A stretch of 64,000 nucleotides of DNA, taken from positions 1 to 64,000 of the forward strand of contig JAHWIN010000011.1 in NCBI GenBank assembly GCA_019322475.1. Direction: 5' to 3'. The notes beneath the pieces were generated by a model, which had not been told where the DNA came from, ran no database searches, and saw only the letters and a list, made by a program, of their open reading frames with translations. The DNA comes from Candidatus Woesearchaeota archaeon. Lineage in GTDB: Archaea; Nanobdellota; Nanobdellia; Woesearchaeales; JACPBV01. The translations under genes and the position numbers were made by a program. Shown here one piece after another: positions 24,013 to 32,896 of this stretch (position 1 is its first letter; every line of letters starts with the position of its first letter).

Positions 24013-25188
24013 TTATATATCTTCAAACCCAGGAAGTTTATCGCCAGATCCATCGCTCTTATTTGTCTCTCCTGAGATCTCCTCTGCGCTTGAGCTGTCG
24101 ACAACTACACTTTCCTCACCGCTATCAGGCTTGGCCACATCCTCTTTTTTCTCTGGCTCTTCTTCAATACCCTCTTCTTTCTTGTTCTCAGCCTCTTTCT
24201 TGAGCCTCTCTATCTCTTCCTTAGGGTCAGGCTTCGGAAAGACCCTGTTTGCTACAAACTCCAGCCTGTCAAAAAGCTCGTTCTTGCTTGTTCTCCCTAT
24301 GACCTTTATTATGTTGCCAAGAAGGCTTGTTTTTACCTCTTCAAACCTCTCCGGATTATCCTTATACTCCAGTATCTTCTGCTGGTCCATCTCAAGGAGG
24401 TTTTCAGCCTGTCTCCTGAAAAATACAGCCCTTATGGATTCTGAGCCGTCATCTATTATAGCGTTCAATACATATGAATAAGCAGGCTCTACAGTCTGAT
24501 GGCTCTCGCAGAAAAATCCTCCTTCCCTTTGCCTTACCCTTTTGTTGCACTCAGGGCAGACCTCAAAGAACCTTGGCTCAAATACCTGCAATACTGTCCC
24601 GAGAAGCTCAACATCATTATCCTCTTCTTTAAGCTCGCTGATCTTCTTCCTTGTAGATGAATATGCCTTTACCTCCCCTAATGTCTCACCTTCAGGGTTT
24701 ATCTCTATCTTGCTTCTGTCACCAAGATGGATCTCAGTCCTGTTGTTGTTCTCTCTCGTATATCCTGAGATTATCTTTACAACATCCCCTTCTTTTATGT
24801 CCTTTAAGGAATCTGTCTGTGATCCCCACATGACAACCCTTATAGAGCCCGTCTCATCTGCTATTACTATATTAGCGACCTTTCCCGGGCTTCCGTCCTT
24901 CCTTTGGAACTCAGTTATAGGATATGTCTGCTGGACCTTCCCTACAGTCTCAACATCCCTCATCCCCGCAAGTATGTTCTTTATCTGCAGCCTTGTGGCA
25001 GCAGCAGCCTCTTCTATAAGCTTTATCCCAAGGTCATTTGCAATTATATGCGCCGCTCCTTCTTCAGAGACAAGTCCTGAAAGCTGCTCCATCTTCTGCT
25101 TTATCTTAGAATTGATCTCATCTTCGCTCATCCCTGATTTCTCTTTTATCTTTTCAACGATCTGAGACAGAGGTATTTTTATCATCAT
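24013..25188 (-). CDS. rpa: Replication protein A (single-stranded DNA-binding), OB folds plus zinc finger
   Basis: A 391-residue RPA-like protein. After an N-terminal helical region (about 1-65), an OB fold (VETVGKVQQTYPITEFQRKDGSPGKVANIVIADETGSIRVVMWG in part) is visible, followed by a second OB fold holding a Cys4/His-type zinc finger (CPECNKRVRQ and FFCESH). The C-terminal 70 residues are acidic and disordered. It coats single-stranded DNA for replication and repair. The single-chain form with one zinc finger resembles euryarchaeal RPA41-like proteins. RadA is encoded nearby on the same strand. Confidence 0.9.
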   Translation of the reverse strand: MMIKIPLSQIVEKIKEKSGMSEDEINSKIKQKMEQLSGLVSEEGAAHIIANDLGIKLIEEAAAATRLQIKNILAGMRDVETVGKVQQTYPITEFQRKDGSPGKVANIVIADETGSIRVVMWGSQTDSLKDIKEGDVVKIISGYTRENNNRTEIHLGDRSKIEINPEGETLGEVKAYSSTRKKISELKEEDNDVELLGTVLQVFEPRFFEVCPECNKRVRQREGGFFCESHQTVEPAYSYVLNAIIDDGSESIRAVFFRRQAENLLEMDQQKILEYKDNPERFEEVKTSLLGNIIKVIGRTSKNELFDRLEFVANRVFPKPDPKEEIERLKKEAENKKEEGIEEEPEKKEDVAKPDSGEESVVVDSSSAEEISGETNKSDGSGDKLPGFEDI

Positions 25189-25330
25189 GATAAGGTATCT
25201 AAATCCATTTAAATAATTTTATGTTTTGGAATATAATGGTTCTAAAATCAAAGATAGTGTGATTAAGCTGAACTACATATTTACTATCTCCTCAGCTATT
25301 CTTCATCATATGCACATAACTTTTAGCGTT

Positions 25331-26662
25331 TCAGGGCTCTATGGCTATCTGGGAGGAGCCCCTCTCACTCGGGGGTATATTCACCCTTTTGGCTATTATC
25401 TCCTTCATCTCATTGCCTGCATCATCCTCTGCAGTAACTGCAAAATAATACCTGCCTTCAAACCCGTCTAGGAGTATATTATTCTCCCCCTTAGTAATCG
25501 GAATTTCCAGCTTATTCATCTGGCCTGTGCTGATAGGTGGTTTTGAAGGGCTGTCTTTACCCCCTATATTGATTATCTTCTTATAATAGACCTTATAGCT
25601 TGAAGCATCAGAGGCATTGTTCCTCCATGTAAGATACCACCCATCCTCTCCTTTTTCCAAAAGATTCCCTTCTTCATCTGTTATTATCTCTGTGGCAGGA
25701 GGCTCAAAATCATCCTTGAACCTTAGCCCGTATTTGGCTATCATCTCCTTTTCATAATAAGGGTTTTCAAAGGAACCATCCTTTATTTTGACAAGTAATG
25801 TATAAGTCTTCTCAGGATAAAGCTTAGATTCTTCACCTGAAATAGCAGGGGCATCAGCTATAGGCACTATCGGGATTATCTCATAATCCTCGATCCCCTC
25901 TACTCCATCTTCACCCTTGACCCCTTTTATTATCCTGTCCTTGTCAGAGCACACTATAAAATCATCGCCGTCATCAGCCTCATAGCTCCCTTTCTTAAGG
26001 CACTCGACAACACTTTCCTTTATCTCCTTAGCTTTTTCACCATACTCTTCAAATTTATCTATAAAATTATACCCTCCTTCATAGCTGAAAGAAGGCTTTA
26101 GCGAATAATCAGAATGCCCTTCCTCAGAACTCACTATCAGGTCCTGGGCTGCAATCCCGTTGACCATGATTGTATCTCCCTTATTCTCAAAGGTAAAGTC
26201 ATAATTATCCAAAGGTATGGGAACAGCAGGATACGCCTTAAGGTACACATCAAGCTTCCTGTTGAGGAAATAAGAAAAGCCCACAGCAAGGTCCCTCTCT
26301 TCAGGATAGCACTCTGTCGTAATAGTGATCCCGCCCTCTTCACTTTCAAAAGTCTCCCAAAGGGAATATCCATCATCACCATACACATATTTCCCGCACT
26401 CACTATTATGGAACCCCCCATTGCTTCCAAGATCATAAACTGCATCATAAAATGCGTATTCTGCTGATTGGTCTATGTATTTTTTTATCTTAATGGCATC
26501 ATACATCAGTTTATAAGAGTCTAAAAAAACCTCTCCTATGAATTCTGTTTCTTTTGGAAGGTTTCTGGAACAATTCAATCCATAGAATAGCAACAAGGAT
26601 ATTGCAAGGAAAAAAATTACAGGATAATACAATATCATTGCTCTTTTATTCAATACCATCAT
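25331..26662 (-). CDS. Membrane-anchored surface protein with a fibronectin type III-like domain
   Basis: A 443-residue protein with one N-terminal membrane helix (about residues 10-28) after a short basic start. The last 120 residues resemble an Fn3 beta sandwich: a PPATEI strand, WYLTWRNNASDASSYKVYY and RYYFAVTAEDDAGNE. The middle part is unclassified, with a few cysteines. It is the last gene of the ten-gene surface operon and overlaps the preceding gene by 4 nt. It most likely extends from the membrane and contacts other proteins or surfaces. Confidence 0.6.
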   Translation of the reverse strand: MMVLNKRAMILYYPVIFFLAISLLLFYGLNCSRNLPKETEFIGEVFLDSYKLMYDAIKIKKYIDQSAEYAFYDAVYDLGSNGGFHNSECGKYVYGDDGYSLWETFESEEGGITITTECYPEERDLAVGFSYFLNRKLDVYLKAYPAVPIPLDNYDFTFENKGDTIMVNGIAAQDLIVSSEEGHSDYSLKPSFSYEGGYNFIDKFEEYGEKAKEIKESVVECLKKGSYEADDGDDFIVCSDKDRIIKGVKGEDGVEGIEDYEIIPIVPIADAPAISGEESKLYPEKTYTLLVKIKDGSFENPYYEKEMIAKYGLRFKDDFEPPATEIITDEEGNLLEKGEDGWYLTWRNNASDASSYKVYYKKIINIGGKDSPSKPPISTGQMNKLEIPITKGENNILLDGFEGRYYFAVTAEDDAGNEMKEIIAKRVNIPPSERGSSQIAIEP

Positions 26663-27255
26663 GGGCCACTTGATTCTCCTAGCTCCTTTAATGTCTTTTC
26701 ATATTTTGTTAGATTTCTCCCTGTCCCATGAGTTAAGTCTACTCCTATTAAAGGAACGCCCCTATCTGGATTGGGGGTTATAGCTCTGGAATATCCTGCA
26801 TCGCTTGAGATTATGCCCTCAGTAGAGCTTATCTGCACCTTAAAGCCTATAGATTCTAAGGTTAGGTATGTTTTCTTCCCCTTTTCAACCTCCTGTCTTT
26901 TAGATTCATCATATATCTTAAGGTTATAGTAATCACTCTCAAATATCTCGGTGGCTTTCTTTTCAAGCTCATGATAATTATCTTTATTAAAAGAATCAAC
27001 TATCAACTCACTAAAACTTTTCATCTCTCCGCCAGACTCAACCCTCGTTTCCAAAATCTCTATCATTTTTTGTTCTGCCTTAAGGTTATTCAATTTGCCC
27101 CTTATTAGGATATGATCAGCCTTGTCTTTTGTCCTGCTGCGGACCCCCAGAAAAAGGACAATAGCTACAATTCCACAGACTCCAAACAAAAAAGAAGCAA
27201 GGTCATCAACTGCAATCCCCTTTTTTGACTTGAGTAGCTTATGCATTTTGCTCAC
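26659..27255 (-). CDS. Single-pass surface protein of the pilin-like operon
   Basis: A 198-residue protein with a Lys-rich start (HKLLKSKKGIAVDD) followed by a hydrophobic helix (about residues 18-38), the prepilin-like arrangement. The remainder is charged and predicted extracellular, without cysteines or recognised motifs. It overlaps the upstream gene by 17 nt and the downstream gene by 4 nt. Its function is unknown beyond membership of the operon. Confidence 0.55.
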   Translation of the reverse strand: MSKMHKLLKSKKGIAVDDLASFLFGVCGIVAIVLFLGVRSRTKDKADHILIRGKLNNLKAEQKMIEILETRVESGGEMKSFSELIVDSFNKDNYHELEKKATEIFESDYYNLKIYDESKRQEVEKGKKTYLTLESIGFKVQISSTEGIISSDAGYSRAITPNPDRGVPLIGVDLTHGTGRNLTKYEKTLKELGESSGP

Positions 27256-27760
27256 TTATTATCAGTTCCCCCCCTATTATTTCATTATTATAAGATATAT
27301 CCATCTTCATAGTTTTTCTTTTTGTGCTGATCTTCTCATCCCAATTCCTGCTTCTTATCACCTTGGGACCTATCTTTTTCTCTTTAGGAAGCTTAAGTTC
27401 CAGCTTAAACGCTATTTTTTTGCTTTTATCTCCTACATCATAGCATGAATGCAGGTTCTCTTCTGTAAATCTGCTAAATTCTATGGTTTTGGGATTATTT
27501 ATCCTGTCTAGAGCAAAGCAGTCATCAGAAAAGAACCTTTCGATATATGAAAATTCCTCTATCCCTTCTGGAATACTTGCACTACTTTCAACCTGGTTGT
27601 ATATAGCCAACATAAAAATTATTAGCATGATACTTAGGGCTATGCCAAAAATAATGTAAGGGATTAATGAACCTCCAGGATAAAATGATATCCCTTTTTT
27701 ATGCAGCTTCTTCATTTTCTTAACGTATCCGCCATAGCTAAACTTATAGGATCTATCCAA
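27239..27760 (-). CDS. Single-pass surface protein of the pilin-like operon
   Basis: A 173-residue protein. The ATG at 27760 opens the frame but overlaps the upstream gene by 49 nt; starts at about 27724 or 27715 (before MKKMKKLHKKGISFYPGG or MKKLHKKG) would bring the basic N-terminus directly before the hydrophobic helix and fit the other proteins of the operon. The outer part is strand-rich with two cysteines. No family is recognised. Confidence 0.5.
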   Translation of the reverse strand: MDRSYKFSYGGYVKKMKKLHKKGISFYPGGSLIPYIIFGIALSIMLIIFMLAIYNQVESSASIPEGIEEFSYIERFFSDDCFALDRINNPKTIEFSRFTEENLHSCYDVGDKSKKIAFKLELKLPKEKKIGPKVIRSRNWDEKISTKRKTMKMDISYNNEIIGGELIISEQNA

Positions 27761-28740
27761 TCAGGCTTAATAGTCTCTCCTGCCTCTTGGCCAGCATAAT
27801 TATCAATCTCGATTACCATGGCTATCTTATCATTATCCAGCATGGGTTCACCATCCTGGGGAACCAACGCTGCTCCAGTAATCTTGCCTGATTCATCATT
27901 CTTCAGGATGTTATTGATCATCAAGCACCCCATCTTCTTTATCTCCTCTTTTCTTGGGGATTTAGGGGAGAAGTATATCCTGATATTATTGCCCTCACTC
28001 TCTCTTTCCCCTACCTGTATCCTTATGACAGCATCTACACCACCCACTTTATCTTCCATCCTGCTTTCAGCTAAGCTTAGTGGATTATTGCCTATATCCT
28101 CTATATACTCATTTCTTGCGTGCTCTGCCTTAATATCATTTCCTAGTCTGATCATAAATGAGGCTGCTATAAGGTTAGCCGCTTTCCCTTTTTCAATATC
28201 CTGGTCTTTGCCGATTCCAGAATCTACAAGGATACTTTTTATCTTTGGCTTTTCTGCAATCTCTTCACATTTAAGCCTTCTCAGGTCAGGCTTTTTTTCG
28301 CTTACTATTATCTCCCCTGCTATCTTTCCAACATACAGTTCTTTAGGCTTATTTATAACTTCAGTTAAAGGAGCATAATTAGAGCTTCCTGCAAAGGCAT
28401 ATGTAGATTCTGTAACATCATCAGCTGTAGAAGAAACACTCACAGTATAGTCCCTTATGATTATATCCATATTAGAGACATCCTCAGGATATTTGGTTAT
28501 AGTATTGACCCCGTTAGGGACAAGATACATCTGTTCTATCATAAGCCCTATATCCTTTGCAGCCCTTATTTTAGGTATAGCATCACCATACCCATAGCTG
28601 TAGGCTAATCCCTGGAACGTCAAGATAACGATAGCAGTCACTATTATTTCTATGCCCACCTTATAAAGTAGCTGCCCTCTTTTTGAGTTTACCCTTATCC
28701 TATCAAACCCAAAAAACCTCTTTTTTTCTTTGGTTCCCAC
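27712..28740 (-). CDS. Membrane-anchored protein with a degenerate amidase_3-like domain
   Basis: A 342-residue protein with a basic N-terminus and one membrane helix (about residues 27-47). From about residue 165 it follows the order of elements in zinc-dependent N-acetylmuramoyl-L-alanine amidases: a strand ILVDSGIGKD where active enzymes have a His-Gly-Gly, a helix beginning EKGKAANLIA that retains the Glu, LAESRMEDKV, and DAVIRIQVG where the second zinc His normally sits. Both His positions are replaced, so I expect no hydrolase activity. The fold assignment is tentative. It may have become a structural or glycan-binding part of the surface assembly. It is 1 nt from its upstream neighbour. 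Confidence 0.45.
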   Translation of the reverse strand: MGTKEKKRFFGFDRIRVNSKRGQLLYKVGIEIIVTAIVILTFQGLAYSYGYGDAIPKIRAAKDIGLMIEQMYLVPNGVNTITKYPEDVSNMDIIIRDYTVSVSSTADDVTESTYAFAGSSNYAPLTEVINKPKELYVGKIAGEIIVSEKKPDLRRLKCEEIAEKPKIKSILVDSGIGKDQDIEKGKAANLIAASFMIRLGNDIKAEHARNEYIEDIGNNPLSLAESRMEDKVGGVDAVIRIQVGERESEGNNIRIYFSPKSPRKEEIKKMGCLMINNILKNDESGKITGAALVPQDGEPMLDNDKIAMVIEIDNYAGQEAGETIKPDWIDPISLAMADTLRK

Positions 28741-28741
28741 A

Positions 28742-29539
28742 TTAACCTTCTTCTTCCCCCTTATCCTCTGGAATGCATGTCTCTTTATAGCATATCCCTG
28801 TTACGCCCTTGTATTTTTGTATATAAACCGCCCTGTTTCTTTGGTCAAATACGAGGGGGGAACTGGTGCTATGGAAAGATCCCTCACTGTCTGCTACCAG
28901 GGTATATCCCCAAAGGGCTATGCTCATCAATGTATTTTCTGCACTCTCCTTATTATATCTCTCAAAAGTAAAACCTCCCTTTAGGAAAAAATTTTGGTAA
29001 AAAGGCTTTACATCCATCTCTATATCTTTTAATGGAACATCCGATAAAAAATCAACATAATCCATACTCATGCATTTGGCTTTATGGTTGCAGAAAACCT
29101 CTTCAACACCGCCTATCTCTTCACCTTGCCATCCTTCCTGGCATAGGCAAACACATGCTTTCCTGTCTTCACAATTATCCGGCCGTTTAATTACTATTGC
29201 TTTTTTATATCTGCCTGTAACACGCTCATAAGCCCCGATGCTTATCTCCTCAGAATACTTAGAAAATCCGTATATTGCAGTTCCTTTGTCCATTATTAGG
29301 TTCATGCTTCTTGTACCGCCCTCTTCAGTCTCTTTTATCACTTCTATAAACCTGTTAAAAGACTGCTCTCCTCCGCTCGTCACCCTAAATAGTGACTTTG
29401 CCAGGAATATTGCTGATAAGAAGAACAAGAGGGCTATGATTAGCCTTAGCAGGAACTCAGTCATAAGCCCTCTTCTTTTTTTTGCTATAGAAAAATCTAA
29501 GATGCCTCTGCATTTTCTTGATTTTTTAGATGAACTCAT
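28742..29539 (-). CDS. Single-pass surface protein of the pilin-like operon
   Basis: A 265-residue protein with a basic N-terminus (SSSKKSRKCRG, KKRRG) and one hydrophobic helix (about residues 27-48). The rest is extracellular by topology and holds a cysteine-rich stretch (CEDRKACVCLCQEGWQG and two more Cys), plus a late pair in GICYKETC, suggesting several disulfides. No family is recognised. It is separated by 1 nt from the amidase-like gene downstream. Confidence 0.55.
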   Translation of the reverse strand: MSSSKKSRKCRGILDFSIAKKRRGLMTEFLLRLIIALLFFLSAIFLAKSLFRVTSGGEQSFNRFIEVIKETEEGGTRSMNLIMDKGTAIYGFSKYSEEISIGAYERVTGRYKKAIVIKRPDNCEDRKACVCLCQEGWQGEEIGGVEEVFCNHKAKCMSMDYVDFLSDVPLKDIEMDVKPFYQNFFLKGGFTFERYNKESAENTLMSIALWGYTLVADSEGSFHSTSSPLVFDQRNRAVYIQKYKGVTGICYKETCIPEDKGEEEG

Positions 29540-29567
29540 TGTTTTTTAACACCAATCCATGTTTCTA

Positions 29568-29912
29568 TTAAGTTTTTTCTACTTCCTTTTTCTGAGGAGT
29601 TATACATTTTCTGTCTATGCTGGTAGGGTCTTTCTCATAATCTTCTAAATCCTTTTTACTGACACATCCCCCAAACTCGCTTACCCCTGGATCACATGGG
29701 CATTTATCCACCATGTCAAGGATATTGTCTCCATCCCAATCCCCTATCAGGCTGTGCGCCTGTCTGGACTCTTTTCCTATAAGGCTGTTGAATATCAGCA
29801 ATAAGACAGTAGCAGTTACTAAAAGGATTGCTGCAACTATGACAACTGTCAATGACATCTCTATAGCTTTTTTATTCTTTCTCATTTTTACACCTCTCCT
29901 ATATTCTCCCAA
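29568..29912 (-). CDS. Small pilin-like protein with a thrombospondin type 3-like Ca-binding loop
   Basis: The frame starts at 29912, but the ATG nine codons later (29885) gives MRKNKKAIEM directly ahead of the hydrophobic helix, in line with a pilin-type start. After the helix, DWDGDNILDMVDKCPCDPG matches the DxDxDG-x-x-D-x-x-DxCP pattern of thrombospondin type 3 and OmpA-linked calcium-binding repeats. With only about 105 residues, it may be the repeating or linking subunit of the surface structure. It lies between two larger members of the operon. Confidence 0.6.
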   Translation of the reverse strand: MGEYRRGVKMRKNKKAIEMSLTVVIVAAILLVTATVLLLIFNSLIGKESRQAHSLIGDWDGDNILDMVDKCPCDPGVSEFGGCVSKKDLEDYEKDPTSIDRKCITPQKKEVEKT

Positions 29913-29934
29913 GTTCTATCTTTAATCTTGAACT

Positions 29935-31377
29935 CTAAGCCAATATCAGTTTACACTCCTTTGAGCCTTTCTCAGCGACAAAAAAGCTGTGTTTATATTG
30001 TTTGTCTATGTTTACACATTCCTCCCTTGTAACGCTTGGAGTGATTCCAACAAACATATCCTTTGCCTCATCAAAAGAAGCGCAGTACCCCATATCATCG
30101 ATGCACCCTTCATCTATATTATCCACTAATTTATCATAAAATATAGCATAATGCGGCCTAAATGCCTCTATCAGGGTCAGAGAGCATTGCTTTCTTGTGA
30201 CTATCCAGTTTCCATAAGCAGACGTTTTTTCTATAGTTTCCATAACATTTTCCTCAACCTTATCTATGTAACCTTCTTTTTTCCCATATCTGGCTAATTC
30301 TCTAAGTATCTTATCAGAGGGATTTAGCTTGCCGATCATAAAATAATTCCATAAGGCATGATAAGCTATACATATGCCTTCATCACTATCTTTTTTATCT
30401 TTTTCTTCTTTTAAGCTTTCATCTACTGCAAACTCAGTAAGCATAAGATTAAACTGGGTACACGGAGGCTCAAAGCTGAACCAGGGATTGTCTTTGTTTG
30501 TCCAGCCCTCCGAAGAGTCGCAGATGCAATTAGCCCCTTTAGAGGATTCACCTTCACAGAATAAGCTTTCTGCTTTGACGCATGGAGGATCAAAGCTTGC
30601 CCATGGCTCTTTCTCATTCACGCACCCTTCTTCTATGTTGCAGATTTGTTTTCCATCCTTCATTACCTGGCAGTATTTTTTAGTGCATTCCCTCCCATTC
30701 TCAGTTCTTGTTTTCATATCATTGTTATCAAAACCATGCAGGCCTGGGATATAACCAACACCATAGGTCTTTCCAGTTTCAGGATCGATCACCCGGTCAT
30801 CAGTAAAGAAACAGGCAAGATTTTCCCCTTCAGGCTTGTACAATGCAGGATACTTTGGAAAAAGATAATAAGGATTTGTATTTCCAAAATATATTGCATT
30901 TCTTTTTTTGATTTCTGCCCTTTCCAACTTAGCATATTTAGCGACTATATCATCATCTTTATCAGGGATGGCTATGCAGGGCATTATCCCCTCAACAAAA
31001 TGATCAGCGACACGCTGTTTTTTAACATTAAGCAGCCTCATGTTCGTCCCTTTTTTTTCCTCAACATACTCAAGTTCTATTGTATACTCCTTCATTTCTA
31101 AAGTGCCATAGCCGGAAAAGCAGTCATTATCCTCTTTGCATAAGGCAAACGCTTCATATAAGCTGTCAAATATGTTTTTAATCTCCTCTGGAACAGCCTC
31201 TTCCGGAGAAATCTCCTTTTCATATCTCCCGGGCAAAAATCTTTCAAAGCCCTTAGCTGCTTCCGCCGCCCTGGGTATAAGCCCTCCAGAAGAAAAAAAT
31301 ATGCCTCCTATGATAATAAAGACTATTAGTAAGATGGAGATTGTCATAACAGTCCCTGAAATGGCTTTTTTATTCAT
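29935..31377 (-). CDS. Large single-pass surface protein with a duplicated cysteine motif
   Basis: About 480 residues when started at the ATG at 31377 (MNKKAISGTVMTIS), which puts the basic residues directly before the membrane helix; the frame is open to 31422. The outer region holds many cysteines and an internal duplication: EKEPWASFDPPC and DKDNPWFSFEPPC, each preceded by a Cys-rich segment. No enzyme motif is recognised. It is the largest protein of the ten-gene operon. Confidence 0.6.
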   Translation of the reverse strand: MNKKAISGTVMTISILLIVFIIIGGIFFSSGGLIPRAAEAAKGFERFLPGRYEKEISPEEAVPEEIKNIFDSLYEAFALCKEDNDCFSGYGTLEMKEYTIELEYVEEKKGTNMRLLNVKKQRVADHFVEGIMPCIAIPDKDDDIVAKYAKLERAEIKKRNAIYFGNTNPYYLFPKYPALYKPEGENLACFFTDDRVIDPETGKTYGVGYIPGLHGFDNNDMKTRTENGRECTKKYCQVMKDGKQICNIEEGCVNEKEPWASFDPPCVKAESLFCEGESSKGANCICDSSEGWTNKDNPWFSFEPPCTQFNLMLTEFAVDESLKEEKDKKDSDEGICIAYHALWNYFMIGKLNPSDKILRELARYGKKEGYIDKVEENVMETIEKTSAYGNWIVTRKQCSLTLIEAFRPHYAIFYDKLVDNIDEGCIDDMGYCASFDEAKDMFVGITPSVTREECVNIDKQYKHSFFVAEKGSKECKLILA

Positions 31378-31447
31378 TAAACTTAACCCCTCTACACCAC
31401 TTGCTTCTCCAATAAATAACAAGTCTTGTTTCTATCTCAATCTTAAT

Positions 31448-31600
31448 CTATTTCCACCCAAAAAACCGGTTTACTATGCCTATTATCTGCTCCCTCAATC
31501 CTCCATAAAAAAATAGTATAAAGATGGCAAATAAAAATAATAGCGCCCACCATATCACTTTTTCCCATGGAAGCGCCAAAGCGCCTTTTTTATCTTTCAT
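31448..31600 (-). CDS. 50-residue membrane protein in the pilin-like operon
   Basis: A short frame with a Lys-rich start (MKDKKGALALPWEK), one strongly hydrophobic helix (WWALLFLFAIFILFF) and a short C-terminus ending FFGWK. Its ATG overlaps the stop of the upstream gene by one base (TAATG). The design matches the other proteins of the operon but it has almost no outer domain, so it may be an assembly or anchor subunit. It is too short for common gene-calling cut-offs. Confidence 0.6.
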   Translation of the reverse strand: MKDKKGALALPWEKVIWWALLFLFAIFILFFYGGLREQIIGIVNRFFGWK

Positions 31601-32619
31601 TATTCACCACTAATATCTGATTGTATATCACAAAGGCCTTCAACATCATTCAGCCGTGAGATAAGTATAGCGTTTGTTACTTCTTCCGGATAAGGGTCAC
31701 TCTTCCACAAAAATCTTCTTAGATCCCCAAATAGGGCAGTCTTTGATACATATGTTATTGCATACGTCTCTTCCAATGGCCTAAAATCTTCGATGCCTTC
31801 AACATCAATGATTGCCTTGCCTTCCCCTTCATACTCTTGGATATACCTTTCATAACTTAAAAAATTATTTTCCTCTATGCAGCATTTCTCTCCCTCGCTT
31901 CCCTTGCATGACCATCCTTTATATTCTTCCAGCCCCTCGCCACATTCATCACTGCATACCCCCCCTTTATTTAAGCACTCTACTTTTTTATTGCAGCATA
32001 CCTCTTTTTTTATCTCTCCATCCACCTTTTTGCTCGGGCATCTGCTGGATGGTGTTTCTTTTTCATCGCTTTCACACACCTCTCTGCACCAGCCCCCTCC
32101 TTGTATATTGCATTTGTTGCTCTTATCTATCACGATATGCTGGGTATCCTGAAGAAACTGCTTTAATCCTGTAGCAGAAAAAGATCCTACATCCTTGTTT
32201 ATGTTGAAATCATAGCATATAAAGCATTTCTTTTCTCCTGTCCATGTAGTCCCGAACATATCATCTTTTGTCCCTTCCAGCCACATCCACCAGCATCTGG
32301 CTGCCAGATCCCCTATCTCCATCATGGCCCCCTCAGTCTCATCCCCTGTATACTTTACATAACCTGGATCAGGTACATCTTTATGGATAATTTTGCATGT
32401 CCTTGGAGCCAGGTTAAAAAGGGTAAATCCGAACTTCTCAACCTCTGTTTTTGTCCTAAGTGCGTTAAAGCCCCTGCATAGCTGTTCAGATGTTGCTGCT
32501 TCTGCCTTGGAAAAAAACATCCCATGTAGGTTTACGATCATAAGCGCAGAAAAAAGCAGGATGGTAGTGGATACAATAAACTTCATCCCCAGGGCTTTCT
32601 TATTTCGACCTGATAACAT
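31600..32619 (-). CDS. Surface protein with tandem cysteine-knot-like modules
   Basis: A 339-residue protein with a basic N-terminus, one membrane helix (about residues 12-32) and a cysteine-rich outer region. Two consecutive modules share the order C-x4-6-GG-x-C-x3-C ... C ... CC (beginning CNIQGGGWCREVC and CLNKGGVCSDEC), which would form compact disulfide-bonded knots. A further CFICYD pair precedes them. No family is recognised. It overlaps the 45-residue first gene of the operon by 20 nt and the next short gene by 1 nt. Confidence 0.6.
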   Translation of the reverse strand: MLSGRNKKALGMKFIVSTTILLFSALMIVNLHGMFFSKAEAATSEQLCRGFNALRTKTEVEKFGFTLFNLAPRTCKIIHKDVPDPGYVKYTGDETEGAMMEIGDLAARCWWMWLEGTKDDMFGTTWTGEKKCFICYDFNINKDVGSFSATGLKQFLQDTQHIVIDKSNKCNIQGGGWCREVCESDEKETPSSRCPSKKVDGEIKKEVCCNKKVECLNKGGVCSDECGEGLEEYKGWSCKGSEGEKCCIEENNFLSYERYIQEYEGEGKAIIDVEGIEDFRPLEETYAITYVSKTALFGDLRRFLWKSDPYPEEVTNAILISRLNDVEGLCDIQSDISGE

Positions 32620-32737
32620 TAATTATCCCCCTTAACATTAAGAAGAAAACTACTGTAAGGAATAATGCCACTATAATCTTAAATAAGTCCGCTGACAGAC
32701 CCTTCTTCCACCTCATCATCCTACTCTCGAAAACCAT
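32600..32737 (-). CDS. 45-residue membrane protein, first gene of the pilin-like operon
   Basis: A short frame starting MVFESRMMRWKKG, followed by one hydrophobic helix (IIVALFLTVVFFLML) and a basic end. A TATA box at 32758-32769 lies about 26 nt upstream of the ATG at 32737, so the transcript is probably leaderless and this ATG preferred over the one at 32743. It overlaps the next gene by 20 nt. Like the 50-residue protein, it has virtually no outer domain. Confidence 0.5.
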   Translation of the reverse strand: MVFESRMMRWKKGLSADLFKIIVALFLTVVFFLMLRGIINVIRSK

Positions 32738-32757
32738 AGTCATCTACAGGCGTAATT

Positions 32758-32769
32758 TCTATTTAAATC
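32758..32769 (-). promoter_or_regulatory. TATA box of the ten-gene surface operon
   Basis: The minus strand reads GATTTAAATAG, about 26 nt upstream of the ATG at 32737. It is the only clear promoter before a run of genes that overlap or nearly touch down to about 25331, so the whole set may be one transcript. Confidence 0.5.
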
Positions 32770-32896
32770 TTTTGAATCCTCCCGAAGAAAACAGTCCATT
32801 CTTTAAAAAAAAGCTCTGCATATAATCCATCCTCTGGCAGGCATGATGCTCAAAACACCATATAATCAAGCTAAGATCCTTCATAAAAACAGTTAA

